NCBI GenBank assembly: GCA_947624985.1
Contig: CANQMO010000004.1
Coordinates: forward strand, 1-64,000
Source: an uncultured Oscillospiraceae bacterium
Lineage (GTDB): Bacteria > Bacillota > Clostridia > Oscillospirales > Oscillospiraceae
Length of the DNA stretch: 64,000 nucleotides
Direction: 5' to 3'
The notes under the pieces were generated by a model, which saw nothing but the letters and a program-made list of their open reading frames with translations, did no database searches and was not told where the DNA came from. Of the stretch, positions 48,037 to 56,561 are shown piece by piece; position 1 is the stretch's first letter; every line of letters starts with the position of its first letter. A program made the position numbers and the translations under genes.

Positions 48037-50415
48037 ATGGATCTTTCAAGAGAATGGCTGAATGACTATACAAAAATAGACGTCCCCGACCGGGAATTCT
48101 GCGAGGCCATGACCATGTCCGGCTCCAAGGTGGAGGGCGTGTCCGTCACCGGCGCCGGTATCTCGAACGTGGTGGCGGGCAAGGTCACCTTCATGAGCCC
48201 CCACCCGGACTCCGACCATATGTGGGTGTGCAAGGTGGACGCGGGACAGGCCCATGACCTGACCATCGTCACCGGCGCGCAGAACGTGTCCGTGGGCGAC
48301 ATGGTGCCCGTGGCCCTGGACGGGGCTAAGCTGCCCGGCGGCGTGGAGATACGCTGTTCCAAGCTCCGGGGCGTTATGAGCGAGGGCATGCTCTGCTCTC
48401 TGGCCGAGCTGGGTCTGGACACCCACGACTACCCCTATGCCATCGAAAACGGTATCTTCATCATGCAAGAGCCCTGCGACCCCGGCGACGACATCATAAA
48501 GGTCCTGGGCCTGGGTGACAGCGTGGTCGAATTTGAGATCACCAATAACCGGCCCGACTGTTTGAGCATTATCGGTCTGGCCCGGGAGGCCGCCGCCACC
48601 TTCGGCACGGAGCTGCATGTGGCCACGCCCGCCGTGAAGGGGTCCGGGGACGACATCCGCAACTACCTGACCATCCAGATCGACGAGCCCGGCCTGTGCC
48701 CCCGGTACACCGCCCGTATGGTGAAGAACGTCCGGATCGAACCCTCCCCCGCCTGGCTCCGCCGGCGGCTGCGCGCCTGCGGTATCCGGCCCATCAACAA
48801 CATCGTGGACATCACGAACTACGTCATGCAGGAGTACGGCCAACCCATGCACGCCTTTGACTACAGCTGCGTGGGCGGCAATAAGATCGTCGTCCGCCGG
48901 GCGGCTCCGGGCGAGACCCTGATGACCCTGGACGGCAATACCCGCAACCTGACGGACAATATGCTGGTCATCGCCGACGCCGAAAAGCCCATAGGCGTGG
49001 CCGGCGTCATGGGCGGCGGCAACTCCGAGATCGTGGACGACACCAGCTGCATCGTGTTCGAGTCCGCCAATTTCAACGGCACCTCCATACGCAAGACCGC
49101 CATCGCTCTGGGCATGCGCACGGACGCCTCCGGCAAATTTGAGAAGGGTCTGGACCCGGAGGGGACTGTCCCCGCCGTGCAGCGGGCCTGCGAGCTGGTG
49201 GAAATGCTGGGCGCGGGCGACGTGATCGACGGCATGATCGACGTGGTGGCGGCGCCCCATGTGGAAAAAACCGTACAGCTGGAGCCCGACAAGGTAAACG
49301 CCCTGCTGGGCGCCGACATCAGTCGGGAGTACATGGTAAGCGTTCTGGAAAAGCTCGGCTTCACGGTCAAGGGCGACACCATCCACGTCCCCTCCTGGCG
49401 CAGCGACATCGAGCACTACGCCGACATCGCCGAGGAGGTGGCCCGGTTCTACGGCTACGACGTAGTGGAGCCCACCATGCTCCGTGGCAAGACCGCTCAG
49501 GGCGGCTGGAGCGAGAAGCAGAAGTTCGACAACCGTCTGGCCAGTCTCTGCCAGGCCATGGGCTTCAACGCCATCCTCACCTACTCCTTCGGCAGCCGCA
49601 GCGCCTGGGACAAGATCCGGCTCCCCGCCGACTCCCCTCTGCGCAACGCCCTCATCATCCAAAACCCCTTGGGCGAGGACCGGAGCGTCATGCGCACCAC
49701 CCCCATGCCCTCCATGCTGGACGTCATGGCCACCAATGCGGCCAAGCGCAATCCCTCCGTGCGGCTGTACGAGCGGGCCACGGTGTACTACCCCAGGACC
49801 GACGGCCCTCTGGCCGACGAGGTCCAGTGGCTCATGCTGGGCGAGTATGGCGGCGGCGCGGACTTCTTCCAGCTGAAGGGCTGCGTGGAGGCCATCCTGA
49901 AGGACATGCGGGTGGAGAACGCGGTCTTCACCGCCGAGCGGTCGGACCCCTCCTTCCACCCCGGACGCTGCGCCAGGATCGAGGCGGCGGGTGAGACCAT
50001 CGGCGTCATCGGCCAGGTCCATCCCACCGTGTGCGACACATACGGTCTGGATCACCGGAGCTTTTACGCCCAGCTGAACATCCCCGCTATGCGCTCTCAC
50101 CAGGGCCCGGAGCGGGTGTTCACCGCCCTGCCCCGCTTCCCCGCCGTCAGCCGGGACATCGCCCTGGTCTGCGGCGAGGACGTGACCGTGGCCGCGCTGG
50201 TGGATACCATCACCGCCGCCGGCAAGCCCTATCTGGAGGACGTGAAGCTCTTTGACGTTTACAAGGGCGCGCCCATCCCCGCCGGACAGAAGAGCGTGGC
50301 CTTCTCCCTCACGCTGCGCGCCGCCGATCAGACCCTCACCGAGGAGCACACCGCCGAGACCATGAACGCCATTCTGGACGCTCTGGCCCGGGAGCACGGC
50401 GCCAGTATCCGCTGA
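48037..50415 (+). CDS. pheT: Phenylalanyl-tRNA synthetase beta subunit
   Basis: 792 residues, complete: EMAP-like tRNA-binding fold at about 40-155 (HPDSDHMWVCKVDAG), B3/B4 editing domain 210-390, B5 domain 405-475, catalytic-like core, and C-terminal FDX-ACB anticodon-binding domain 700-792 (FPAVSRDIALVC). Starts 15 nt after pheS behind GAAGGAGGT. Forms an alpha2-beta2 tetramer with PheS. Confidence 0.97.
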   Translation: MDLSREWLNDYTKIDVPDREFCEAMTMSGSKVEGVSVTGAGISNVVAGKVTFMSPHPDSDHMWVCKVDAGQAHDLTIVTGAQNVSVGDMVPVALDGAKLPGGVEIRCSKLRGVMSEGMLCSLAELGLDTHDYPYAIENGIFIMQEPCDPGDDIIKVLGLGDSVVEFEITNNRPDCLSIIGLAREAAATFGTELHVATPAVKGSGDDIRNYLTIQIDEPGLCPRYTARMVKNVRIEPSPAWLRRRLRACGIRPINNIVDITNYVMQEYGQPMHAFDYSCVGGNKIVVRRAAPGETLMTLDGNTRNLTDNMLVIADAEKPIGVAGVMGGGNSEIVDDTSCIVFESANFNGTSIRKTAIALGMRTDASGKFEKGLDPEGTVPAVQRACELVEMLGAGDVIDGMIDVVAAPHVEKTVQLEPDKVNALLGADISREYMVSVLEKLGFTVKGDTIHVPSWRSDIEHYADIAEEVARFYGYDVVEPTMLRGKTAQGGWSEKQKFDNRLASLCQAMGFNAILTYSFGSRSAWDKIRLPADSPLRNALIIQNPLGEDRSVMRTTPMPSMLDVMATNAAKRNPSVRLYERATVYYPRTDGPLADEVQWLMLGEYGGGADFFQLKGCVEAILKDMRVENAVFTAERSDPSFHPGRCARIEAAGETIGVIGQVHPTVCDTYGLDHRSFYAQLNIPAMRSHQGPERVFTALPRFPAVSRDIALVCGEDVTVAALVDTITAAGKPYLEDVKLFDVYKGAPIPAGQKSVAFSLTLRAADQTLTEEHTAETMNAILDALAREHGASIR

Positions 50416-50457
50416 GCAAATTTTAATACTTTTGTAACATCTTATTGGTTATAAGCA

Positions 50458-50466
50458 TGCTATAAT
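50458..50466 (+). promoter_or_regulatory. Extended -10 promoter for ireB
   Basis: TG-C-TATAAT at 50458-50466; no strong -35. A TTTTGTAACA sequence (50431-50440) lies upstream. The start near 50473 gives a short leader containing TAAAGGAGGG. Confidence 0.65.
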
Positions 50467-50498
50467 GAGGTAACAAACTGTAAAGGAGGGATACGAGC

Positions 50499-50741
50499 AT
50501 GGAGGAATCCACCCGCAAGTTCAAGGTCATGGACCACAGCGCGGAGATCCGGGAGATCATGTCCAGCGTGTACAGCGCTCTGCTGGTAAAGGGCTACAAC
50601 CCCATCAACCAGATCGTGGGCTACATCCTCTCCGAGGACCCCACATACATCACCAACTACAACAACGCCCGGGCGCTCATCGGCCGGCTGGACCGGGACG
50701 ATCTGTTGCAGGAGCTCGTCTCCTCCTACCTGCAAAAGTAA
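50499..50741 (+). CDS. ireB: IreB family regulatory phosphoprotein
   Basis: 80-residue protein of the IreB/YrzL (DUF965) family. In Enterococcus, IreB is phosphorylated near its N-terminus by the Ser/Thr kinase IreK and lowers cephalosporin resistance. Conserved core: VYSALLVKGYNPINQIVGYILSEDPTYIT and NNARALIG (key: YNPINQIVGY, DPTYIT). N-terminal Thr5 is the candidate phosphosite. Usually linked to ruvX and alaS, but here alone behind pheT with its own promoter and terminator. Confidence 0.95.
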   Translation: MEESTRKFKVMDHSAEIREIMSSVYSALLVKGYNPINQIVGYILSEDPTYITNYNNARALIGRLDRDDLLQELVSSYLQK

Positions 50742-50778
50742 AATAAAAACAAGCGGCTCTGCCGCTTGTTTTTATTTT
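50740..50778. terminator. Bidirectional terminator behind ireB
   Basis: Perfect 18-bp stem AAAATAAAAACAAGCGGC with 50761-50778, loop TCT, overlapping the ireB stop codon; T-rich arms on both strands. Confidence 0.93.
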
Positions 50779-50806
50779 AGACCGCCGCGGCCCGCGCGAC
50801 GCAAAG

Positions 50807-50831
50807 CGCCTCCGCCTTTCAGGCGGAGGCG
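50807..50831 (-). terminator. Hairpin behind the aminotransferase gene
   Basis: Perfect 11-bp GC stem CGCCTCCGCCT / AGGCGGAGGCG, loop TTC, 57 nt after the stop at 50888; no U-run on the minus strand. Confidence 0.6.
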
Positions 50832-50887
50832 TTCACGTTTTTACTGATAGGAGTTTTCCGCTCCGGCGGCAAGCTCTTCAGGGCTTA

Positions 50888-52024
50888 TCATTGCGCGTTT
50901 ACCCAAGCCTCCAGCCGGTCCATGCCCTCTTTCAGCTCGGCGTCGGAGCAGCAGTAACTCATGCGCATATACCCCTCCGTGCCGAAGTACACGCCGGGGA
51001 TGAACCCCACCCCGGCCTCCGCCAGCAGCCTTTTGCACAGCCGCAGGGAGTCGCCGTCGTAGGGCGCGGTGGGCAAAAACAGATAAAACGCCCCCTCCGG
51101 CTCCTGTACCTGCCAGCCCATGGCTTTGAGCCTGCCATACACATAGTCGCGCCGTTTTTTGAATATCTCCCGCACCGGCGCCACGTCCGTTTTCAGCGCC
51201 TGCACACACGCCCGCTGCAAAAGCGAGGGCGCGGAGGTGACGCAGTACTGGTGGAACACCTGTAGCCGGTCCCGCAGGGGCGCGTCGGCCAGAACATATC
51301 CCAGCCGCCAGCCGGTCATGGCGTAGGGCTTGGAAAAGCTCTGGATCACCACGATACGCTCCCGCATGTCCTGGTACTCGCTGAAGCTGTGGTACTCCCC
51401 CGAATAGACCAGTTCACGGTACACGTCGTCGCACAGCACGAATACCGGCTTGTCTGCCAGAACGCCGTGTACGGCGTCCAGCGTCCTCTTGGTGTAAATG
51501 CACCCGGTGGGGTTGTTGGGCGAGGTCAGGATGATGGCTTTCGTGCGGGCTGTGATGGCGTTTTCCAGGGCCTCCGGGTCGATCTGGAAGCCGTTCTTCT
51601 CCGTGGGCAGATACACCGGCTTGCCCCGGAAAAGCCGCACCACGGACTCATACAGCCCGAAGGCGGGCGTGGGGATGATCACCTCGTCGCCGGGATTCAA
51701 AATGGTCGCCAGCGTGATGAACAGCCCCTCCGTGGCGCCGTCGGTGAGAATGATCTCGTCGGGAGAGTAGTGCAGGTCATGGTGCCGCGCCTCATACTCG
51801 GAGATGGCCTGTAGCGTGAAGGGAAAGCCGTTGCCGGGGGGATAGTGGGTCTCGTCGGCGTTCAGGGCGGATATGACCTCCGCCTTAACGGCCTCCGGTG
51901 TGGCCAGATCCGGCTCCCCCAGCGTAAAGCCGATGGCGCCGGGCGTATCCCGGACCAGATAAGTGAATTGCCGGATGCCGGAAAGCTGCTCGTTGGCTGC
52001 GGCGGTGTTCAGGACAAGTTCCAT
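50888..52024 (-). CDS. PLP-dependent aminotransferase, class I/II
   Basis: 378 residues, fold type I, AspC/PatA-like subgroup Igamma. PLP lysine is Lys232 in SFSKPYAMTGWRLGY; other cofactor residues in TDGATEG (95-101), SPNNPTG (168-174) and CDDVYRELVY (198-207). Likely transfers amino groups between an amino acid and a keto acid; substrate not deducible. It follows the orphan binding lipoprotein by 12 nt and is probably translated from the same message. Confidence 0.9.
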   Translation of the reverse strand: MELVLNTAAANEQLSGIRQFTYLVRDTPGAIGFTLGEPDLATPEAVKAEVISALNADETHYPPGNGFPFTLQAISEYEARHHDLHYSPDEIILTDGATEGLFITLATILNPGDEVIIPTPAFGLYESVVRLFRGKPVYLPTEKNGFQIDPEALENAITARTKAIILTSPNNPTGCIYTKRTLDAVHGVLADKPVFVLCDDVYRELVYSGEYHSFSEYQDMRERIVVIQSFSKPYAMTGWRLGYVLADAPLRDRLQVFHQYCVTSAPSLLQRACVQALKTDVAPVREIFKKRRDYVYGRLKAMGWQVQEPEGAFYLFLPTAPYDGDSLRLCKRLLAEAGVGFIPGVYFGTEGYMRMSYCCSDAELKEGMDRLEAWVNAQ

Positions 52025-52036
52025 GTTCCTCTCCTC

Positions 52037-53671
52037 TCAGGCGCCCGTCTCCGTGACGGGCTCAAAGGCCATATAGGCGTCCACGCTGCCGATGCCGAAC
52101 AGGCCGCCGGCGGCGGTCAGAATATCCTCATACCCTGTCCAGGAATCATCCCGGAGGGCCTGGATATCGCTGTGGTAGATCAGCACCATATAGGGACACT
52201 CGTCATAGACGATCTGTTGGAGCTGATAGGCGGCGTTTTGCGCGGCCATCTCGTCGGCGGCGGTGCAAAGCTGCTCATATGTGCTCTCATATGCCTCGCT
52301 GTACCAGCCGGTCAGGCTGTTGTTGGCGGCGCGGAAGCGCCGGGCGGCCAGCACGGGATTGGCGTCGCCCCGCCAGCTGAGCATGCACATGTCCCAGTTG
52401 GCCTTTGGCGTGCATGTGCCGGTCACCGGGCCGTCCACCACTTTGATATCCACCTGCGCGCCGATGGTCTCCAGCCCCTCCTTGAGGATGGTGGCCGCCG
52501 TGGAGGACCAGCTGTCCTGGGAGCTGGTGTACAGGCTCAGCACCAGCGGGTCGCCGGTGACGATGTTCTCCAGCTTGCCGTCCTCGTCCCGGTCGTAGTA
52601 CCCCTCCGAATAACAGACATTCAGCGCGTCCGACGGGCTCATGCCCCGCAGATTCACCGTACTGTTGAAGTAATCGGTCCCGGGCCCGGCCCAGACGCTG
52701 CCGATCATCCCCGCGTCGCCGGAGGACATGGACAGCATCCACGCCCTGTCGGTACAGTATTCCACCATGACCCGCATATTCGCCGAGGTAAAGACGCCCT
52801 TGCGGGTGTTGAAGGCCACGCCCCAGATATCCGATCCGGGCAGGTACGCCTGTATGAGCCGCACGCCCGGCACGCCTTCCAGGGTGGTCAGCTGCACGTC
52901 CGAAAGGCCCATGGCCCCGTCCACCTCTCCGGAGGATACCGCGCGGCCTGCCACCGTCTCCGTGGAGTAATAGAGGAAGCGCACGCTCCCCAGCTTCGCC
53001 GCGCCGCCAAAGTAGTTGGCCCGGGCACGGAAAGTCCAGCTGATCTCCTGGGGACCCGTCTCCACCATATCCCGGACAAAGGGCCCGGAGCCGATCATCT
53101 CGCTGTTATCAAAGCTGCGCAAATCGGCCTGGGCGCTCCAGATGTGCCGGGGCAGGATGGGCACGGGGTTGTCGCGCATGTCGCTTTTCACATAGTCGGT
53201 GGTTATGACCAGCGTATAGTCGTCGGGACAGCGGATATCGCTGATACCGTCAAAGCAGGGATCGAAGTTCTGGGAATTGATCATCATGGTCTCGTAGGTG
53301 TACTTCACATCCGCCGATGTGACGGGCACGCCGTCGGAGAAGGTCACCCCCTTGCGCAGCCGTATGGTCCAGGTGAGCTGATCACTGGATAGGCTGTAAT
53401 CCTCCGCCAGACAGTTGACCGGATCCCCATTGGCGTCGATCCGCCACAGGGGGTCGTATACGAGAAGGAAAAACTCCTGCGCCAGCCGGCTGTCGGCGTA
53501 AAGGGGGTTCAGTGTGTCGGCCATCTCCGTCACGGCGATGGTCATCTCCGCGCCATCCTGGAGCACAGCCTTTTCCGGCTCGCTGCCGCAGGCGGAAAGA
53601 AACAGCAGCGCGCCGCCCAGAGCCAGCGCCGCCGTCTTTTTTATGTAATTTCTCAGTGTACCTGCTCTCAT
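52037..53671 (-). CDS. Peptide/nickel-type ABC substrate-binding lipoprotein (SBP_bac_5)
   Basis: 544 residues. Lipoprotein signal with FLSAC lipobox, Cys28. The mature protein is a family 5 receptor like OppA or DppA: MADTLNPLYA near 48-57, LTWTIRLRKGVTFSDGVPVTSADV (key: W.F.LR.GV.FsDG.P.tA.DV) and a long two-lobed body. No Opp/Dpp permease or ATPase genes are adjacent, so it must use components coded elsewhere or act as a sensor. Followed directly by an aminotransferase gene. Confidence 0.9.
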   Translation of the reverse strand: MRAGTLRNYIKKTAALALGGALLFLSACGSEPEKAVLQDGAEMTIAVTEMADTLNPLYADSRLAQEFFLLVYDPLWRIDANGDPVNCLAEDYSLSSDQLTWTIRLRKGVTFSDGVPVTSADVKYTYETMMINSQNFDPCFDGISDIRCPDDYTLVITTDYVKSDMRDNPVPILPRHIWSAQADLRSFDNSEMIGSGPFVRDMVETGPQEISWTFRARANYFGGAAKLGSVRFLYYSTETVAGRAVSSGEVDGAMGLSDVQLTTLEGVPGVRLIQAYLPGSDIWGVAFNTRKGVFTSANMRVMVEYCTDRAWMLSMSSGDAGMIGSVWAGPGTDYFNSTVNLRGMSPSDALNVCYSEGYYDRDEDGKLENIVTGDPLVLSLYTSSQDSWSSTAATILKEGLETIGAQVDIKVVDGPVTGTCTPKANWDMCMLSWRGDANPVLAARRFRAANNSLTGWYSEAYESTYEQLCTAADEMAAQNAAYQLQQIVYDECPYMVLIYHSDIQALRDDSWTGYEDILTAAGGLFGIGSVDAYMAFEPVTETGA

Positions 53672-53700
53672 CCGCCTCAGCCGCCTTTCAGTGTCCGCAA

Positions 53701-53729
53701 AAGGGCCGTGGGTTTATTCCACGGCCCTT
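53701..53729 (-). terminator. Terminator between surface-protein and SBP genes
   Basis: Perfect 11-bp stem AAGGGCCGTGG / CCACGGCCCTT, 7-nt loop, followed on the minus strand by TTTT. No promoter is visible between it and the SBP gene, so read-through may drive the latter. Confidence 0.8.
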
Positions 53730-53761
53730 GCTGTCATTCGCTGGTCTTATTCGCTTGTCGC

Positions 53762-56398
53762 TCAGCGCTGTCCGCCCTTGCGCCGCTTCACCATGATGAT
53801 GAGCACAACGGCCAGAGCCAGCACCAGCACAGCCAGCAGCACCACATAAAGGACGATGTTGTTGCTATCGCCGGTCACAGGGGAGTTGCCGCCGACAGGG
53901 GTCGGCGTGCTGGCCGCGGGCGCGGTGCCCGCCAATGTGACCTTCAGCGTCACATTGGAGCCGTCAGCCAGGGTGACCACAAAGCCATACAGGCCGTTGT
54001 TCCACACACCGCGGTTCTTGTTGACCATGTCGGGTTTCAGCGTCAGGCGCAGGTCCTTGACGGAATAGTCGGTGTTGAGAGTCGCCTCTTTCAGCCCGTT
54101 GGAGCCGTAGTTGATATACAGCTTCTGGGGCGCGCTGGCAAAGTCGACCCAGAGCTCCTGCGTACGGTCCGCCCAGGTGACTTCCTTCACATTGGGAGCC
54201 TGCGTAGTCTCGGGCACGGCCGTCTGGATGGGGTCGGGGGCCTTCACGGAGATGGTGACGGTCTCCACCTTGTCGGACGCGACGGCCACATCGCCGTTGG
54301 CGGCGGTAAAGGTGATGTCGATCCGATGCTCACCGGCGGTCAGGGCGTCCAGATAGCTGTTGAGAAGCTGGATCGTCTTGCCGCCGTTGGACAGGACGTA
54401 ATGGGTGTTCTCGGCCAGCAGGCTGCCGTCCATGGAGATGGTGGCAACAGGGAGGTTATAAGAGAAGTACAGCGGATCGGTGCCGCCGGTGGTCCACATC
54501 AGCGTATCCACATGGCCAGGATCGGCGGCGGGGATCTCCGTCCAGTTGGCGGTCAGCGTGACGTTCTCCGTCACCGTGAAGGTGCCGCCGGGCTGGTAGG
54601 ACTGCTCGCCCAGCTGCCAGCTGGCGAAGTTGTAGCCCTCGCGGGTGAAATTGCAGTTGGGGACGGTGAACGTGCCGTTCAGATCCCAATAGACATTCGC
54701 CATCTCGCCGGTACCGCCGTTGGCGTTGAAGCTGATCACGGGCCTGTCGCCCCACTGGGCGGTGAAGGTCACGTCCGCGGCGGTCATGGTGTAGCTGGCG
54801 CCCGGGGCATAGTCGGTGCCGTTCTGGTCCTTCCAGCCGGTGAAGCACTTGCTCTCAGCCGGCGCGGGGAAGGCGTTCGCCGCCACGGTGATGGTATCGC
54901 CTTCCTTGGCGGGTTCGGCGCTGACCGTGTTGGAGCCGCCGTCCGAATAAGTCACGTTATAGGTAGTGATCTCCGGGCCGGGGAGCATGGGGTTCTGCAG
55001 CCCGCCGTTGCCGGGCTCCTCCGAGGTCTCAGGCTCCGGCGTGCTGGTCGAATCGGACACGCTCTCGCTCCACTGGGCCACGAAAACCAGCTCTCCGGTG
55101 ACGCCGCCCTCGGCGGGGTACGCGCTGCCGGCCGTATACATCTGATCCTCCGGGGTCTGAGCGCTCTTCAGCTTCCAGCCGTCAAATTTGTGTCCCTCAT
55201 AGACCCACTCGGCCGGGCAGCCAGCCAGTGTGATCTGCTGGTTGGGGGAAGCGGCCTCGGTCACATCTTCCAGACCCTCCACGCCGGACTTGTAGGTGAC
55301 GGTGTAGAACTGGGGCGCGGCAGGCAGCGTGATCTGATTCCAGACGGCGCTGATCTGCATATCGCCCGTGACGGTGATGGTATCGTAGGGCTGCTTGGTC
55401 TCACCGTTCACGTCCCAGCCGGCGAACTCATACCCATCGCGGCTATAGCCGTTTTCGGGCAGCTGGATCTGAGAGTTGGGAGCAAGATCATACTGGTCGG
55501 CCACAACGCCGGTGTGAGGATCGGCGTTGGCGCTGAAAATGACGTCGTAAGTCTCAACAGGCTCCTCCGTGGGCTCCGGCGTGTGCTCCACAGGCACCTC
55601 AGTGGGCTCGGGGGGCTGGGTACCGCCGTCGGCAGAGGGATCGCCCGGGTCATCGTCGCTGCCGCTGGGCAGGCCGGGAGGCAGCATGTTGCTGATGCCG
55701 TTGCTGGAGCCTTCATCCTCGGATTCGCCCTCTCCGGGGTCCACGTTGGGGTCGGCCGCCTGGGGCAGAGACATATTGGTCGCTTCCACAGAGCCGCTGG
55801 CAGTCACCGTGATGAGGCTGACGGGAGCGCCGCTCTCGCCCACCTGGACCACCTTGTCGCCGGAAACGCCGCTCTCACCGCAGGTGAGGACCTTATCCAC
55901 ATTGGAATCCACCGCCGCCTGCGCGTTATAGCAGGTATCGGGCGCGATGGCGATGACCACGCAGGCGCCCTCCAGCTTGTAGGCGTCCACAGTGGCGTTG
56001 ATAGCGTCGGTCTGGTCCTCCGGGCCCACAGGCAGGAACACTACCTTGCACTGGGCGCCGGCGCCGTCTGCCACGTCACAGGTGGGCGCAGCGCCCATCC
56101 CCGGCCAGATGAATTCATAGCCGCCGGGCGCGGGACCCTGATCCACGTCAGCATAGACATAGCTGTATCCTTCGCCGCTCTGCTCAAAGTCCAGTCCGTT
56201 GATGTCGATCACAACGACGTTCTTGTCGGACTGGCTCTCCTTGATCATACCGATCTGCTCGGCAGTGAGCACGTCGCCGGCGACCGCCACGATCGCCAGA
56301 CCTCCTGCCCCCTCCGCGGCAAACGCCTGTACGCCAAGGCATACAAACATCCCCACGAGGATAGCCAACACTACGAGCGAACACAATACTTTTTTCAT
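53762..56398 (-). CDS. Cell-surface protein with InlB-type repeats and variant sortase signal
   Basis: 878 residues. Signal peptide 1-28 (MKKVLCSLVVLAILVGMFVC to AFA), an N-terminal domain of about 160 residues I cannot assign, an acidic and Pro-rich linker (about 190-260), four InlB_B (Listeria-Bacteroides) repeats each ending in a W such as FVAQW or LTANW (about 265-610), two modules resembling CBM_X2 (about 620-820), a Thr/Pro linker, SPVTGD, a membrane segment and RRKGGQR. This is a wall-anchoring signal with SPVTG in place of LPXTG. ATG 56398 follows AGGAGG. Codon use is less GC-rich than neighbours. Probably adhesion; partner unknown. Confidence 0.85.
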   Translation of the reverse strand: MKKVLCSLVVLAILVGMFVCLGVQAFAAEGAGGLAIVAVAGDVLTAEQIGMIKESQSDKNVVVIDINGLDFEQSGEGYSYVYADVDQGPAPGGYEFIWPGMGAAPTCDVADGAGAQCKVVFLPVGPEDQTDAINATVDAYKLEGACVVIAIAPDTCYNAQAAVDSNVDKVLTCGESGVSGDKVVQVGESGAPVSLITVTASGSVEATNMSLPQAADPNVDPGEGESEDEGSSNGISNMLPPGLPSGSDDDPGDPSADGGTQPPEPTEVPVEHTPEPTEEPVETYDVIFSANADPHTGVVADQYDLAPNSQIQLPENGYSRDGYEFAGWDVNGETKQPYDTITVTGDMQISAVWNQITLPAAPQFYTVTYKSGVEGLEDVTEAASPNQQITLAGCPAEWVYEGHKFDGWKLKSAQTPEDQMYTAGSAYPAEGGVTGELVFVAQWSESVSDSTSTPEPETSEEPGNGGLQNPMLPGPEITTYNVTYSDGGSNTVSAEPAKEGDTITVAANAFPAPAESKCFTGWKDQNGTDYAPGASYTMTAADVTFTAQWGDRPVISFNANGGTGEMANVYWDLNGTFTVPNCNFTREGYNFASWQLGEQSYQPGGTFTVTENVTLTANWTEIPAADPGHVDTLMWTTGGTDPLYFSYNLPVATISMDGSLLAENTHYVLSNGGKTIQLLNSYLDALTAGEHRIDITFTAANGDVAVASDKVETVTISVKAPDPIQTAVPETTQAPNVKEVTWADRTQELWVDFASAPQKLYINYGSNGLKEATLNTDYSVKDLRLTLKPDMVNKNRGVWNNGLYGFVVTLADGSNVTLKVTLAGTAPAASTPTPVGGNSPVTGDSNNIVLYVVLLAVLVLALAVVLIIMVKRRKGGQR

Positions 56399-56483
56399 AA
56401 GGCTAAACCTCCTGAATCCGATCTGCTCCAACTCATGTAATCTTTTTGTTAATAATTGTTATTTCCGTCCGGATTCGGTTACA

Positions 56484-56512
56484 ATTTTATCATCATTTTT
56501 TCGCCTTGTCAA
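56484..56512 (-). promoter_or_regulatory. Sigma-A promoter for the surface-protein gene
   Basis: Minus strand: perfect -35 TTGACA (56512-56507), 17-nt spacer, -10 TAAAAT (56489-56484). Leader of about 80 AT-rich nt. Confidence 0.88.
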
Positions 56513-56561
56513 CGAGATAATCCTATTTTTTTAAATTTTGCCGGAATATTTTTACTTTTTG

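Noticed and set aside
48046-50397. 783-codon open frame opposite pheT
   Set aside because: Shadow of a complete, conserved pheT; composition (His, Gly, Val rich) is typical of the reverse strand in high-GC genes.
53762-56398. Repetitive pattern taken for a CRISPR or tandem DNA repeat
   Set aside because: The repetition is at protein level (InlB_B units of about 70 residues) with diverged DNA; no short identical repeats with uniform spacers exist anywhere in the window.
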